This document shows, piece by piece, positions 1 through 10,673 of a DNA stretch of 64,000 nt (position 1 is the first letter of the stretch; every line of letters begins with the position of its first letter). Location of the stretch: assembly GCA_018350325.1 (NCBI GenBank), contig JAEVLN010000010.1, positions 310,001-374,000 on the forward strand, written 5' to 3'. The position numbers were made by a program, and so were the translations under genes. Source of the DNA: Globodera rostochiensis (lineage: Eukaryota; Nematoda; Chromadorea; Rhabditida; Heteroderidae). A model generated the notes under the pieces. It was given only the letters and a program-made list of their open reading frames with translations, was not told the DNA's origin and did no database searches.

Positions 1-41
1 ACTGAAAAATGCGATGTTCGATCAAACACTGGAACAACGAT

Positions 42-3000
42 TTAAATGCCGACCGCAGTGCAAACGGTGCGCGGGTATTGCAGACGAACGAACTGGACAG
101 TTTCAAAGATGGGCGCGGTGGTCATCTCCTGTTCCCCTCTGCTGATGGCTTCTTGGTGTTCTTTGATGCGGATGAGGTTGTCCTGTGAAGTGCGCAAATA
201 TTGACAACAGTTTAAAGCAAAAAAAAAAATTGAGTTTTTCACCTGAATTTTCTGGGAAATGGACGCCAATGGGTAGGTCAAGTCGACGATGGTCCGATGG
301 GCCTTGTTGAGCGACACGGTTTCCCAGATACGGTGGGGCTCCAACGCGGACACGTTCTTCAACATTCGCTGAAGTTCCTGTTTTGCCTGGCTCCAACTCT
401 CCGAAAAATTGTCCATCTGTTTCCGGGAGTATTGAACGTTGGCCATTTTGATGAGACACAAATTCTCAAACGCCTCATTGTCCAGACAGTAAATTCTGTC
501 CCGGTGGAGGGGAATGGACACCTTAATTTGGGGTTGGACGGGGCCAATCTTGGTAGACAAAAAACGATTTATTTTTATAGACTTAAATGTTTAATACATA
601 TTTAAACAGTAAATCCCCACATTATGCGCATCTTCAATCGGATTCAGAATTGCTTGCAACACTTCCCGCGTTTTTCCTAAAATGATTTTCTTTTTAATGT
701 CCCATGGCATACGAAACGAACCCATTTTGTAATTGGACCCTCGAGCGTAAGTGCACATAAAAAAAATGTTCTGAAATAAACGGCATTTCCTTCCATCTAC
801 GGGCCCTTCCATTGCCTTACCTTTGCGGCGTTTTTATGCAAGTACTTGAGAAGTTCATTGATGCAGTATTTGAATGCCAGCCCAGTGCGCGTGCTGTTCG
901 GCCGCAGAAGGATGCAAATGGCGTGCAGTTCAGGCAATGTGCTGATGAAGCTGAGCGTCTTGTGCAAGTTCAAATTGTCTTCTTTGATTCCGCCCGTGTC
1001 GAGAATGCCCGGCGTATCGATCAGCCGAATTTTGTACCCAGCTGAACGTTTGAATGACTATTCACTTTTCAGGAAAGAAATTTCTCTCCCATCTAATGAC
1101 TTACCTTTCGAAGGAGTTATGTACGCATTTGGCCATTTGGTCTGCGCTTCGCCAGGCTCAAGGCACTCGTCTTTGCTCTTCTTTCCTATAAACACCTCCG
1201 TCTGCACCAACTTCCCGTCGGCATCGTATTCCTCCGTACAAAACCGGGACGGTATCACCGACTCAATTTTGTCCGCCTGTTCAATTATTTGTTATACAAT
1301 CATGAGTTTTCGATCCATACAAAATTTATAAGATAGTTGTAATTTTTTTTTGAATAAATAATGTTTATAAATATTCGATTTTCGGCGTGCATTTCAGGGT
1401 GGGTTGGCGTAGGGGGCGGAGGTATTAAATGGATCACAAGACAGAATGATGTTTTTCTGTTACATGCTCACCTGAATGGCTTCATCGAAGGTCGGATGCG
1501 TCAGATAATTGACGATTGCATTGATCAGCGTTGATTTGCCCACACCAGTTTCACCCAACAGCAAAATGGTCAAAATGCCCTTACTCTTCAATCTTTCCAA
1601 CTCCTTGTTCAACTGAATTTTGGCAAAGTGTTTGAATTCCATTCCATGAGCGTCCATATCGTTGCAACGAAAAGAGAACTCCTCCACCGGCGTGGCACCA
1701 CAAGCGCAATAGAAATGAGTCATTAGCTCCTGTTTAAAAGTAATTTGAACAATGTGTTAATGTTCATAGGCCATTTGACTTACATTTTCCTCTTTTACGA
1801 AGGCCAACGTTTGGCCACAGTCATCGCAGCCCCACAATAAGTCGTTGTTCTGACATTTACCCCCATAGCCTTCGCAGAGGGGACATGGCAAACTGCATGG
1901 TTCTGTCTTCTTCCGAGGTACTGCTCCAACTTCAGTTCGTTGAGAATTTTCAATCTGTATATAGATCTTCTGCTTTTAAAATTTCCCTAATTTACTCACC
2001 CGGGCAATGGAAATTTGCAATTTCTGTGCTTCGTCCGTCACACAATCGGCCGTCAGCAATCTGTCGCCGCGCATTTTGACCAATCGACTGCTAATGTTCG
2101 GGAATCCGTCCAATTCGAGAATGCCTTGCGGCAATCCGTCGTATGCCGTGGCCTCCAAAGCATCCAAATCAACAAAGGCGCAGCTTTTTCCCCGTCCAGC
2201 CATTTGGTAAAGTTGGCCCAAACATCGTCGAAAGGATCGTTCTCCGTCGTGTTGAGAAGACAAACCGCCTCCATCATCGACGGGTGGAGTTGTTCTCGAC
2301 TCGCTGTACAGAAGGACAAAGTGCAAAGTCGAAGAAGCTCTGCTGCTGGAGCCACCGTTGCCAAGCAGCACATCCGCCAGCCGTCGATTACCACGTCCGA
2401 TGTATTGAGCACCTTCAAAAGCGAAGATTACACCATTTCGACATGAATCCCCCCCCCCCACAATTTTGTTTGCCTTTTGAGTCCAGCTGCCGGATCAGCT
2501 CCATTCTTGGTTCCAACATCCGATCACAATGTTCCAACAGATCGCGCCCGTCTTCCACAAATTGTTCGACCGCACGTGCCAACAGTTCCGTTGAACGTTC
2601 GGCTTCATCCGCGTCTTGGCCTTTTCTCAAATTAATGACGCAGTCCTTCAGCATATCATCGATCGCGGCTTTGTTCGTTTCACATTGCTGTAACATTTGT
2701 CTCAAATCGTCACACTGACGGAAGCTGAATTAAAATAACATTAATTATTAAAAGGTCAATTAAAATTAAATTTTAGAATAAATCCAACTTTAAACTGAAT
2801 GCATTTTCATTTAGCAATTGGCCGGCATTTCGAAATTCTAAATCAAAGTGTTCCAAAGACTGGGCACAAAACTGGATCCGCTCCACCAGGCCATAATCTG
2901 CAAATAATTTATTCAATCAGTACACATTTGGCACAAAATACCTTCGATTATTGAGGCGGGCAAAAATAATTTGTCGTCGACAATGGCAGAAAGTGGGATC

Positions 3001-5312
3001 AACGAAAAGCTGATCGGATGTCCAAAGCCGTGGTTGAAGCCAGCAGCGGTCTTTTTGGTAGATTCCACAAACACGTCGAGGCCATGCAAAAATTCCTGAA
3101 AAGCCAATCAGTAACAAACACAGTGGCCAAAAAGCACCAAATCATTTCCGCTGGAGTCAATGGACGGGTCAACGAACACGCTGATCCGGACGGAGTTGTT
3201 CAGAGAATTGAGTGCGGCATCGTCAGAAGCGGACATTGAATAGCCACGAATATGCTTCAGAGCAAGCTTAAAAAAATGCATTAAATATGTTTTCTGTTTT
3301 TGCTTTTATTGGCACCTTTTTTGCCATTGGAACATTCATTTCCGTGCCAAAAGTTTGTTGGTCAAAAGTCACAATTGCTGCGACAAGTGATCCGAAGCAT
3401 GTCGACGCGACAAAATGAGTGGCATTTTTCTGCGGGCTTTGCTGCAGCACGGAGTTGCGCACTTTCGGGTCGTCCAGTTTCAACGAAATTGTCTGATCAA
3501 ATTTTCGATTAAAAGCACAATAATGCCGACTTTACCGTTTTTGGTGAAATTTGAATGATGCCGAACGAATTGTTTTGTCCTCCTTTTTGGTCTGCCGCCA
3601 AAAGAAATTGTCCGAGAGGGCAAACATCGTCAAGACGCGCCAGTCGACTGATCACACTCAGCTGAAAAGACTCATATACTGTATTTCCTGTAAATTAGAA
3701 GACTAAAACGGGACGAGATTTTAAGGAAACCCCGGGATCAGAATTGAAAGACCACCATTTTACGGATGAAAAATCGAGTAGATCCCACTCAAAAAAACCG
3801 GGATCATATAAGGAAGAGTTTCAGTCCCAAAAGGGGACATTTGAGTCTCAATCCCGATTTAGGCTAACCACAACCAATACTTAAAAACTACCTTCTGCTC
3901 CGTCCCCAACATTTTGGTGCGTTCCTCCAATTTGTCCAATTGATCAATTTCAATGATCTCTTTTCCCTGTGTTGGCACGCTCTGTTCTGTAAAGGATCGC
4001 ATGTTGAACTTTTTGCGCATAAATCCAAGATCGTTGGAGGTGACAAAGTTGTCCGAAATCACGTTGTACAAATTGCCAAGATGGTCTTTTCCGGACACCA
4101 AAAAACGCTCGCTAAATTTGAATGAAATATAATTAACTTGTTCCGTGCCGTGGCACCACTCACATTGGTTCCCAATCATCGTCGACATTCTGTTGTTCAC
4201 TCATCGGCACATCTTCATCAACCAAACGACGTCCACCTTCTCTGTTGGCATTCTCTCTTCCTCTCATCGGCACATCTTCATCAACCAAACGACGTCCACC
4301 TTCTCTGTTGGCATTCCGTTGTCCTCTCATCGGCACATCTCCATCATCACAACGGCGTTCACTTCCAACCTTTTCGGGCACATTGCGGCTGGCACTGCTG
4401 TTGTCCAATTTCGGGTGAAGCAGCATTTTGTACTTGCCGCGATCTTTGACCGGCTCAGCACTCCAGTCGCTCGGCTCAATGTCGATGAACTCTGCCGGCT
4501 CGAAATCGGCGTCCAGGATTTGCAATTGGAGATCAAACTTTTCCGTCAGTTGTTGCATTGACATGGCCAAATGCTTCGGCAGAAGCTTTTGCGTCATGTG
4601 GCCAACCGTCGGTTTGCAGTGTTCATCACCAGAAGCAATAAATTGTTCTGTTTCAGTCATGAAGAACTCGTATTTCAGTCGAGCGGCCGACTTGTCCATC
4701 CGTTCAACTTGCAGGACCGCAAAACATTTCTTCTTTCCCGTTGGTCGACCAGTTGTTGTGGGATGCTGTCTGGGTTGATCCTGCTTTTTAAAAGGAATCT
4801 AATTATGGTAATTTCACATTTTCGCTGACCCCCCCCCCCGCATTTTTATTAACGCGACGATCTTACATGCTGAAGCGTAGTCCCAACCTGCTCATTTCCA
4901 ACTTCAGTGCCATCTGAGTATTTCAAAACATTATGCTTGGCTGCTCATTTTACGTTTTGCGAGTGCATTACCTTCGTCATTTTGTCCACCAGCAGTCGAC
5001 ACCAAGTCGAAACCGCTCTCAGTTGGGGATGGCGCATTCGCCTGTTGGCGTTGAGTCAACTCGGCGAGTTCATTGGCCACTGAAAGAGTCAGATTCGACA
5101 TTGACACACAGCAAAAATCGGGACAATTTATAAAAAGCTTTTAATCTTTCTTGGGTTATTCAATTTAACCACTTTACAAGAATTAAGGATACGAAAAAAG
5201 TTTGGCTCCATTTTGAGTTAAATGAGCAAAAATACATCAAAACAAATGGGCGCGACTTGCCTTTGTCTGCTGTCAGGTCGCCGCCGGTATTGTCAGATGA
5301 GCTTGTCATCAT
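42..5312 (-). CDS. SNTX-like / P-loop GTPase multidomain protein (copy 1, full length)
   Basis: Multi-exon minus-strand gene. Two adjacent ATGs lie at 5309-5312 (product begins [11 protein letters not shown]) and the stop is at 42. Order from the N-terminus: acidic low-complexity segment; a repeat-bearing linker (4160-4700); a region resembling the stonustoxin-like N-terminal module (about 2900-3660, motifs [11 protein letters not shown] and [11 protein letters not shown]); helical segment (2415-2705); thioredoxin-like stretch (1976-2440); Cys-rich segment with CxxC pairs (1700-1900); then a GTPase with Walker [10 protein letters not shown] (about 1540) and switch motif DTPGI (about 1000), ending with a helical tail. 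Neither family assignment could be checked by search; the GTPase is firm, the SNTX-like call moderate. At least two introns fit only with GC donors: AAAG|GCAAGT near 5261, and one near 2470 that also removes an 11-C run from the coding frame. A truncated paralogue lies at 16713-19080 and a fragment at 8843-9609. Confidence 0.75.
4200..4345 (-). repeat. 63-bp in-frame coding repeat in GTPase gene 1
   Basis: About two and a third copies of a 63-bp unit, starting near 4202, 4265 and 4328. Each encodes a 21-residue block containing [14 protein letters not shown]. The repeat stays in frame within the linker upstream of the SNTX-like region, so copy number could vary without breaking the gene. Confidence 0.85.
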
Positions 5313-5595
5313 TTGTAAAGAAGCCGATTTTCAATATCTTAAGAGCCTGAATTTTAGTTTTGATCATTTATATAATTGTTAGGGAGGGTATAATTTAAAT
5401 TGAATCACAGTCCCTTCTTGCACAATCAAGATACAAACATATTGTTGAGTTCGGAGTAGAGAGAAGGCCCGGGATATTTAAGGGTGAAGAATACAGAAGA
5501 CAACCTATAGTATGTATATTTGAATAAATATTAAAGAATCGGTCGGCCCAACATTCCCTAGTGTGAATTCGAAACAAAATTCAGGACTGTTAAAA
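5313..5595. other. Upstream region of GTPase gene 1, no gene seen
   Basis: AT-rich, without a convincing exon. It should hold the promoter of the minus-strand GTPase gene, since it lies directly 5' of the ATG at 5312. It ends where the left arm of the inverted duplication begins. Confidence 0.5.
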
Positions 5596-7128
5596 CTTTT
5601 CTACATCGGCATTATTGATCTGGCCGCAATGTGGATGCCCGGCTTTTTCTGCGCTTGGGCCAATCTGCGCGGTGCCGTGTTCTGCTCCTATCCGACACTG
5701 ATGTATTTTGTGGGAATCCCCGGGATAGGTTTGAAATAGTTTTTATGAAGAAAATAATCTTTTATTCTTCTTTTAAGCCCTCTGGGGTGCCGAAACTTGT
5801 GCTGATTTGGTAAATTTGTCACCGCTTTAATGGAACGGGTAAAACAAATTTAAATGCCAATGCCTAAAAGGTTTTGGCATTCAATCGCTGTCTCGGTCTC
5901 GTCTCCCCCCGTTTCTCGCACATTTTGTTCTCCGGCCAGCGCACCTTGCTTTGGCTTACCGGCTGCTCCATTTACGCCCTCTATTGGGCTGTGTTCATGA
6001 AGCCCGTTGTGTACAGCAGCATTAACTTTGCTTGGTTCTTCTACCCATTTGCTGACTATCGCACCGGAGATGATCAACACGAGGAGGTGGTGATTAGTGT
6101 TCGGCACGATACGATATTTTGATATAAATATCGCAACATATCGCGATATTTGTATCGAAATATCGTATCGGAAAAAATCTATTAATTCGATATTTTTCGA
6201 TACCGATATTTTATCGAAATATCGTATCGAATATCGATCGAAGCCATTTGCCGAACACTAGTGGGGTGATCACTGATCAGCAGAATGGCGATGTTTAAGA
6301 GTTGGAAATAAATTTGTTTTGTTTTGTTTTAAAATAAATTTATTTAAATTCCCAATTATTAAAAAGTATGAACACTGGCTGCACAGAGCGCATAACACTG
6401 TCGTGGCATTTCTGTGCCCGCTTATCTATCTGATATTTGCCGCCAAACTTTTTTTTTACGACGTTCAAAAGAACCGCCGACAGTTTGGCGTTGTCGTCTC
6501 CGAAATGGGCGCAGTGCAAATTCGAGTCAATTATTGTTTTTTTGATCACTTTCAAATTACCTATTTTTGATCACTTTCAAATTACCTATTTTTGTATGAT
6601 CACTATGGTATTTTTGCTTGGTTAAGATCTTTACTCAAGTGTTTTTGATCTCCCTGCTGAACACGTTGACCTGCTTTTTATTCTTTTACTTGCAAAACTA
6701 CGAACCCCCGCAGTGGATGGTGACCCTTGCCGAATTTGCTTGGTAAAAAAATTTAAAAAATTAATTTTTGATTTTCCCGAAATTTTTTAGGTTACACGTT
6801 CATGGTATCGGCAATTCTTTCTTTATTTAATCAAACTTGCTTGTCCCAAGGATTGCCTCCGCTCATTTATTTGACGTTTAACAAAACCATACGCGACGAT
6901 TGCCGTCTGATGTTCACGAAACTGTTCCTGCGTCACCGTATAAGCCACATAGGCGAGGTGGTTACTGTAGTTCAATCGAAAATAACCGTGGTGAACGAAG
7001 AAGCTTCTCCAAACTGTGAGTTGTGCAAAGATTATCCATTAGCAGGAGCTCCAACAACGGCATTTGATTTCACAACACAACCATTTGGAATTTGTATAAG
7101 GAATTTATTTACAAAAAAATTCAGTTAA
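5596..7128 (+). pseudogene. 5'-truncated Srt-type chemoreceptor copy
   Basis: Copy of the Srt-like gene at 10674-12487, without exon 1 and the start of exon 2. It begins abruptly inside the first transmembrane region and then holds the same exons to the stop at 7128. No replacement start codon or signal sequence is visible upstream, so it is probably not expressed as a full receptor. A 166-bp hAT-like MITE lies in one of its introns. Confidence 0.8.
6095..6260. mobile_element. hAT-like MITE, TCGATA-word interior
   Basis: 166 bp with inverted ends TAGTGTTCGGCA and TGCCGAACACTA. The interior is low-complexity iterations of words such as ATCGATA and CGATATTT on both strands. The flanking 8-mers GTGGTGAT and GTGGGGTG are similar but not identical, so the target-site duplication is weak here. 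A mirror copy lies at 11542-11707, and relatives with the same ends at 23749-23905 and 50697-51267. Confidence 0.8.
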
Positions 7129-7374
7129 GGTACCAGAACTGGAAACAATCAAACGATATAAAATGCTGAAAGTGAGCGCGTCTTCTCGCGACAAATGATC
7201 TGAGGAAGAGCTTGCGTCCTAAACGCGGAAAGGCTCTCTCATATTTGCATCATAATCTCCAAATTTAGAATTTTTGATTATAAACTTGGATAAATTGGAT
7301 TTTTGATGTTGGAATTTAGGTAGTATGTAGTTTGTCCACCTTTTGTTTTATTTTTTGGTACTTTATCATTTTAA

Positions 7375-7562
7375 TCATTTATAAATAAAAACAGTCTTAG
7401 CCGGCGGGCAAGGAATGTCTGTCCAAATCATTTCCACTTCAAAAGAAAATGCCACGGTTTTTTCTTGAGCGTCCTTGGACGGAATGTAAATGGCCAAATA
7501 TGGCGTGCGAAGAGCACTAATGGCTTGGAACCGGGCTGGCTCAGCTACGTCCAAGCCGAGAA
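7375..7562 (-). pseudogene. Orphan terminal exon, left-arm copy
   Basis: Mirror copy of the exon at 10240-10427. It encodes a C-terminal stretch with motifs AISALRTPYLAIYIP and EVEMIWTDIPCPP before a stop. No upstream exon of this frame is found nearby. Next to it (7565-7650) is a short low-complexity element rich in the word CCGAACCGAA. Confidence 0.5.
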
Positions 7563-7824
7563 CCGAACCGAAGCTTTTCAGTTATCCAAACCGGAAAACC
7601 GAGAACCGAACCAAAAGTCCCTTATTTCATGGTTTGGTTCTTATTTTTCGATTTGATAGTAACAATTTTTGAATTTTCTCTCCTTATTATTTGCACTATT
7701 TATTCTTCAAACAAATGTTTTACTTAGAAAAAGTATCGTGAATTTTAATTAATGGTATAGTAATTTGAGAAAATTTTACCAAAATATGAATTGCATGTAA
7801 AATCAAAGTAGCAATCTCTAATCA

Positions 7825-8191
7825 CGGTACACCTCGATTGGGCGCCGACAAGTTTTTTGTTAAAACTTTGTTCAAAATCAAGCAAACCAAACATTCTTGG
7901 TATTATTCGAAAGCCTGTAATAAGTAGAAGCTTAAAAGGTAAAAGCTAAGCGATTTGACTTGAACAAAGAAAGTTATGACACCACAACTAAAAGTTGGCA
8001 CGAAAAGGAAATTTTTACACCTTTTAAGCTATAACTTTTTTTTTGAAAAGACAAATCGGTTAGCTTAAGCTTGATCAAAGGTTGGTTCAGCATACTAAGA
8101 GCTTTCGTATGATACCAAGAAGTTTTGGTTTGGTTGACTTTGAACAAAGTTATAACGAAAAACTTGTCGGCGCCCAATCGTGGTGCTCCGC
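7825..8191. mobile_element. Foldback MITE with about 90-bp inverted termini (left)
   Basis: 367 bp. The first about 90 bp (CGGTACACCTCGATTGGGCG...) pair with the last about 90 bp (...CGCCCAATCGTGGTGCTCCGC). The flanks TCTAATCA (7817-7824) and TTTAATCA (8192-8199) match at 7 of 8 bases, consistent with an 8-bp target-site duplication. No coding capacity. Its right end is exactly the inner boundary of the inverted duplication. Confidence 0.8.
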
Positions 8192-8842
8192 TTTAATCAT
8201 TATGCGATCTTTTGTCCCGCCCAGGCGTTTTAACCGTCCACGTCCACCCCAGTGGAATCATTAATAAAATGGCTTTTTTAAATGCTCAAAAACACCGCAG
8301 CTTTATTAACCCCAAGATTTAGCTATTAAATAGAAAATGAGTTAAATCCTATTGAAAAATATTTCATCTTTTTAAAAAGTTCAAGTGTCCAGTTCTCGAA
8401 AAAAGTAATTTTTTGCATTTTCATCCTTTTTTTCTTTCTTTTTTTGTTTTGTTTTCTCTCGTTTAATTTGTTTGTTTATTCTTTTAATGCGTATTGTTTG
8501 TTTACACCTAACGGCAGTAAGCATCAAACATCTCATTTTTAATCGGAAACTGACTATAAATGCAACAGAAATGTTATTTTCAAGATATTTTGCTTGGTAT
8601 GTTTAATCAACAATTCCATTTATTTATTTAATCTTTATATACGGTAATTGCTTTTCATTTTTCGGAAGAGACAAATCGCGCACCAAATTTAGAAAAATTT
8701 GTTTCTTTTTTCATTCCATTAAGTTTTCAATGTTCATATTAACAACATTTAATAAAACAAATAATATTAAAATTCAGATCCATTTTTTCTACATAAATTT
8801 TAAGTGAATAAAAGACAAAATGACTGAGGGAAAGGTCAAACC
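8192..8842. other. Unique AT-rich spacer, no gene seen
   Basis: Single-copy sequence between the left arm and the SNTX-like fragment. No open frame, splice-site cluster or repeat of note. Because the MITE target-site duplication continues into it, it is the likely original flank of the MITE insertion. Confidence 0.5.
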
Positions 8843-9609
8843 AAATGTCCCCTTTTGGGACTGAAACTCTTCCTTATATGATCCCGGTTTTTTTGAGTGG
8901 GATCTACTCGATTTTTCATCCGTAAAATGGTGGTCTTTCAATTCTGATCCCGGGGTTTCCTTAAAATCTCGTCCCGTTTTAGTCTTCTAATTTACAGGAA
9001 ATACAGTATATGAGTCTTTTCAGCTGAGTGTGATCAGTCGACTGGCGCGTCTTGACGATGTTTGCCCTCTCGGACAATTTCTTTTGGCGGCAGACCAAAA
9101 AGGAGGACAAAACAATTCGTTCGGCATCATTCAAATTTCACCAAAAACGGTAAAGTCGGCATTATTGTGCTTTTAATCGAAAATTTGATCAGACAATTTC
9201 GTTGAAACTGGACGACCCGAAAGTGCGCAACTCCGTGCTGCAGCAAAGCCCGCAGAAAAATGCCACTCATTTTGTCGCGTCGACATGCTTCGGATCACTT
9301 GTCGCAGCAATTGTGACTTTTGACCAACAAACTTTTGGCACGGAAATGAATGTTCCAATGGCAAAAAAGGTGCCAATAAAAGCAAAAACAGAAAACATAT
9401 TTAATGCATTTTTTTAAGCTTGCTCTGAAGCATATTCGTGGCTATTCAATGTCCGCTTCTGACGATGCCGCACTCAATTCTCTGAACAACTCCGTCCGGA
9501 TCAGCGTGTTCGTTGACCCGTCCATTGACTCCAGCGGAAATGATTTGGTGCTTTTTGGCCACTGTGTTTGTTACTGATTGGCTTTTCAGGAATTTTTGCA
9601 TGGCCTCGA
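8843..9609 (+). pseudogene. Fragment of SNTX-like region of GTPase gene 1
   Basis: Reverse complement of 3076-3842 (paired positions sum to 12685). The shared open frame is identical at protein level (3268-3483 minus versus 9202-9417 plus). It covers two or three exons plus the intron flank, without start or end. At 9609 the homology stops in mid-exon and the sequence continues directly into the MITE of the right arm. Confidence 0.9.
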
Positions 9610-9610
9610 A

Positions 9611-9978
9611 GCGGAGCACCACGATTGGGCGCCGACAAGTTTTTCGTTATAACTTTGTTCAAAGTCAACCAAACCAAAACTTCTTGGTATCATACGAAAG
9701 CTCTTAGTATGCTGAACCAACCTTTGATCAAGCTTAAGCTAACCGATTTGTCTTTTCAAAAAAAAAGTTATAGCTTAAAAGGTGTAAAAATTTCCTTTTC
9801 GTGCCAACTTTTAGTTGTGGTGTCATAACTTTCTTTGTTCAAGTCAAATCGCTTAGCTTTTACCTTTTAAGCTTCTACTTATTACAGGCTTTCGAATAAT
9901 ACCAAGAATGTTTGGTTTGCTTGATTTTGAACAAAGTTTTAACAAAAAACTTGTCGGCGCCCAATCGAGGTGTACCGT
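9611..9978. mobile_element. Foldback MITE, right-arm copy
   Basis: Mirror of 7825-8191. Unlike the left copy it has a target-site-like 8-mer on one side only (9979-9986, TGATTAGA). The other end is fused to the SNTX-like gene fragment, which marks it as a rearrangement breakpoint. Confidence 0.8.
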
Positions 9979-10239
9979 GATTAGAGATTGCTACTTTGAT
10001 TTTACATGCAATTCATATTTTGGTAAAATTTTCTCAAATTACTATACCATTAATTAAAATTCACGATACTTTTTCTAAGTAAAACATTTGTTTGAAGAAT
10101 AAATAGTGCAAATAATAAGGAGAGAAAATTCAAAAATTGTTACTATCAAATCGAAAAATAAGAACCAAACCATGAAATAAGGGACTTTTGGTTCGGTTCT
10201 CGGTTTTCCGGTTTGGATAACTGAAAAGCTTCGGTTCGG

Positions 10240-10427
10240 TTCTCGGCTTGGACGTAGCTGAGCCAGCCCGGTTCCAAGCCATTAGTGCTCTTCGCACGCC
10301 ATATTTGGCCATTTACATTCCGTCCAAGGACGCTCAAGAAAAAACCGTGGCATTTTCTTTTGAAGTGGAAATGATTTGGACAGACATTCCTTGCCCGCCG
10401 GCTAAGACTGTTTTTATTTATAAATGA
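10240..10427 (+). pseudogene. Orphan terminal exon of unrecognised gene
   Basis: GC-rich open frame ending at TGA 10425-10427, with a balanced amino-acid composition typical of real coding sequence (motifs LDVAEPARFQAIS, FSFEVEMIWTDIP). It is preceded directly by a CGGTTCGGTTCTCGG-word low-complexity element (about 10155-10239), which may have cut it from its upstream exons. Family not recognised. Confidence 0.45.
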
Positions 10428-10673
10428 TTAAAATGATAAAGTACCAAAAAATAAAACAAAAGGTGGACAAACTACATACTACCTAAATTCCAACATCAAA
10501 AATCCAATTTATCCAAGTTTATAATCAAAAATTCTAAATTTGGAGATTATGATGCAAATATGAGAGAGCCTTTCCGCGTTTAGGACGCAAGCTCTTCCTC
10601 AGATCATTTGTCGCGAGAAGACGCGCTCACTTTCAGCATTTTATATCGTTTGATTGTTTCCAGTTCTGGTACC

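Larger units (their letters stand above)
5596..8191 (+). repeat. Left arm of 2.6-kb inverted duplication
   Basis: Reverse complement of 9611-12206; paired positions sum to 17802. All open frames compared are identical in both arms, including intron-derived ones, so the arms are nearly or fully identical. The arm starts inside exon 2 of the Srt gene and ends exactly at the 3' end of a foldback MITE. Such identity means a very recent duplication or an assembly or amplification artefact. Confidence 0.95.

Noticed and set aside
2440..2470. Frameshift at the 11-C run in GTPase gene 1
   Set aside because: Both paralogues appear shifted by one here. A GC-donor intron (AAAAG|GCAA to GAAG|GTG) removes the run and restores the frame in both.
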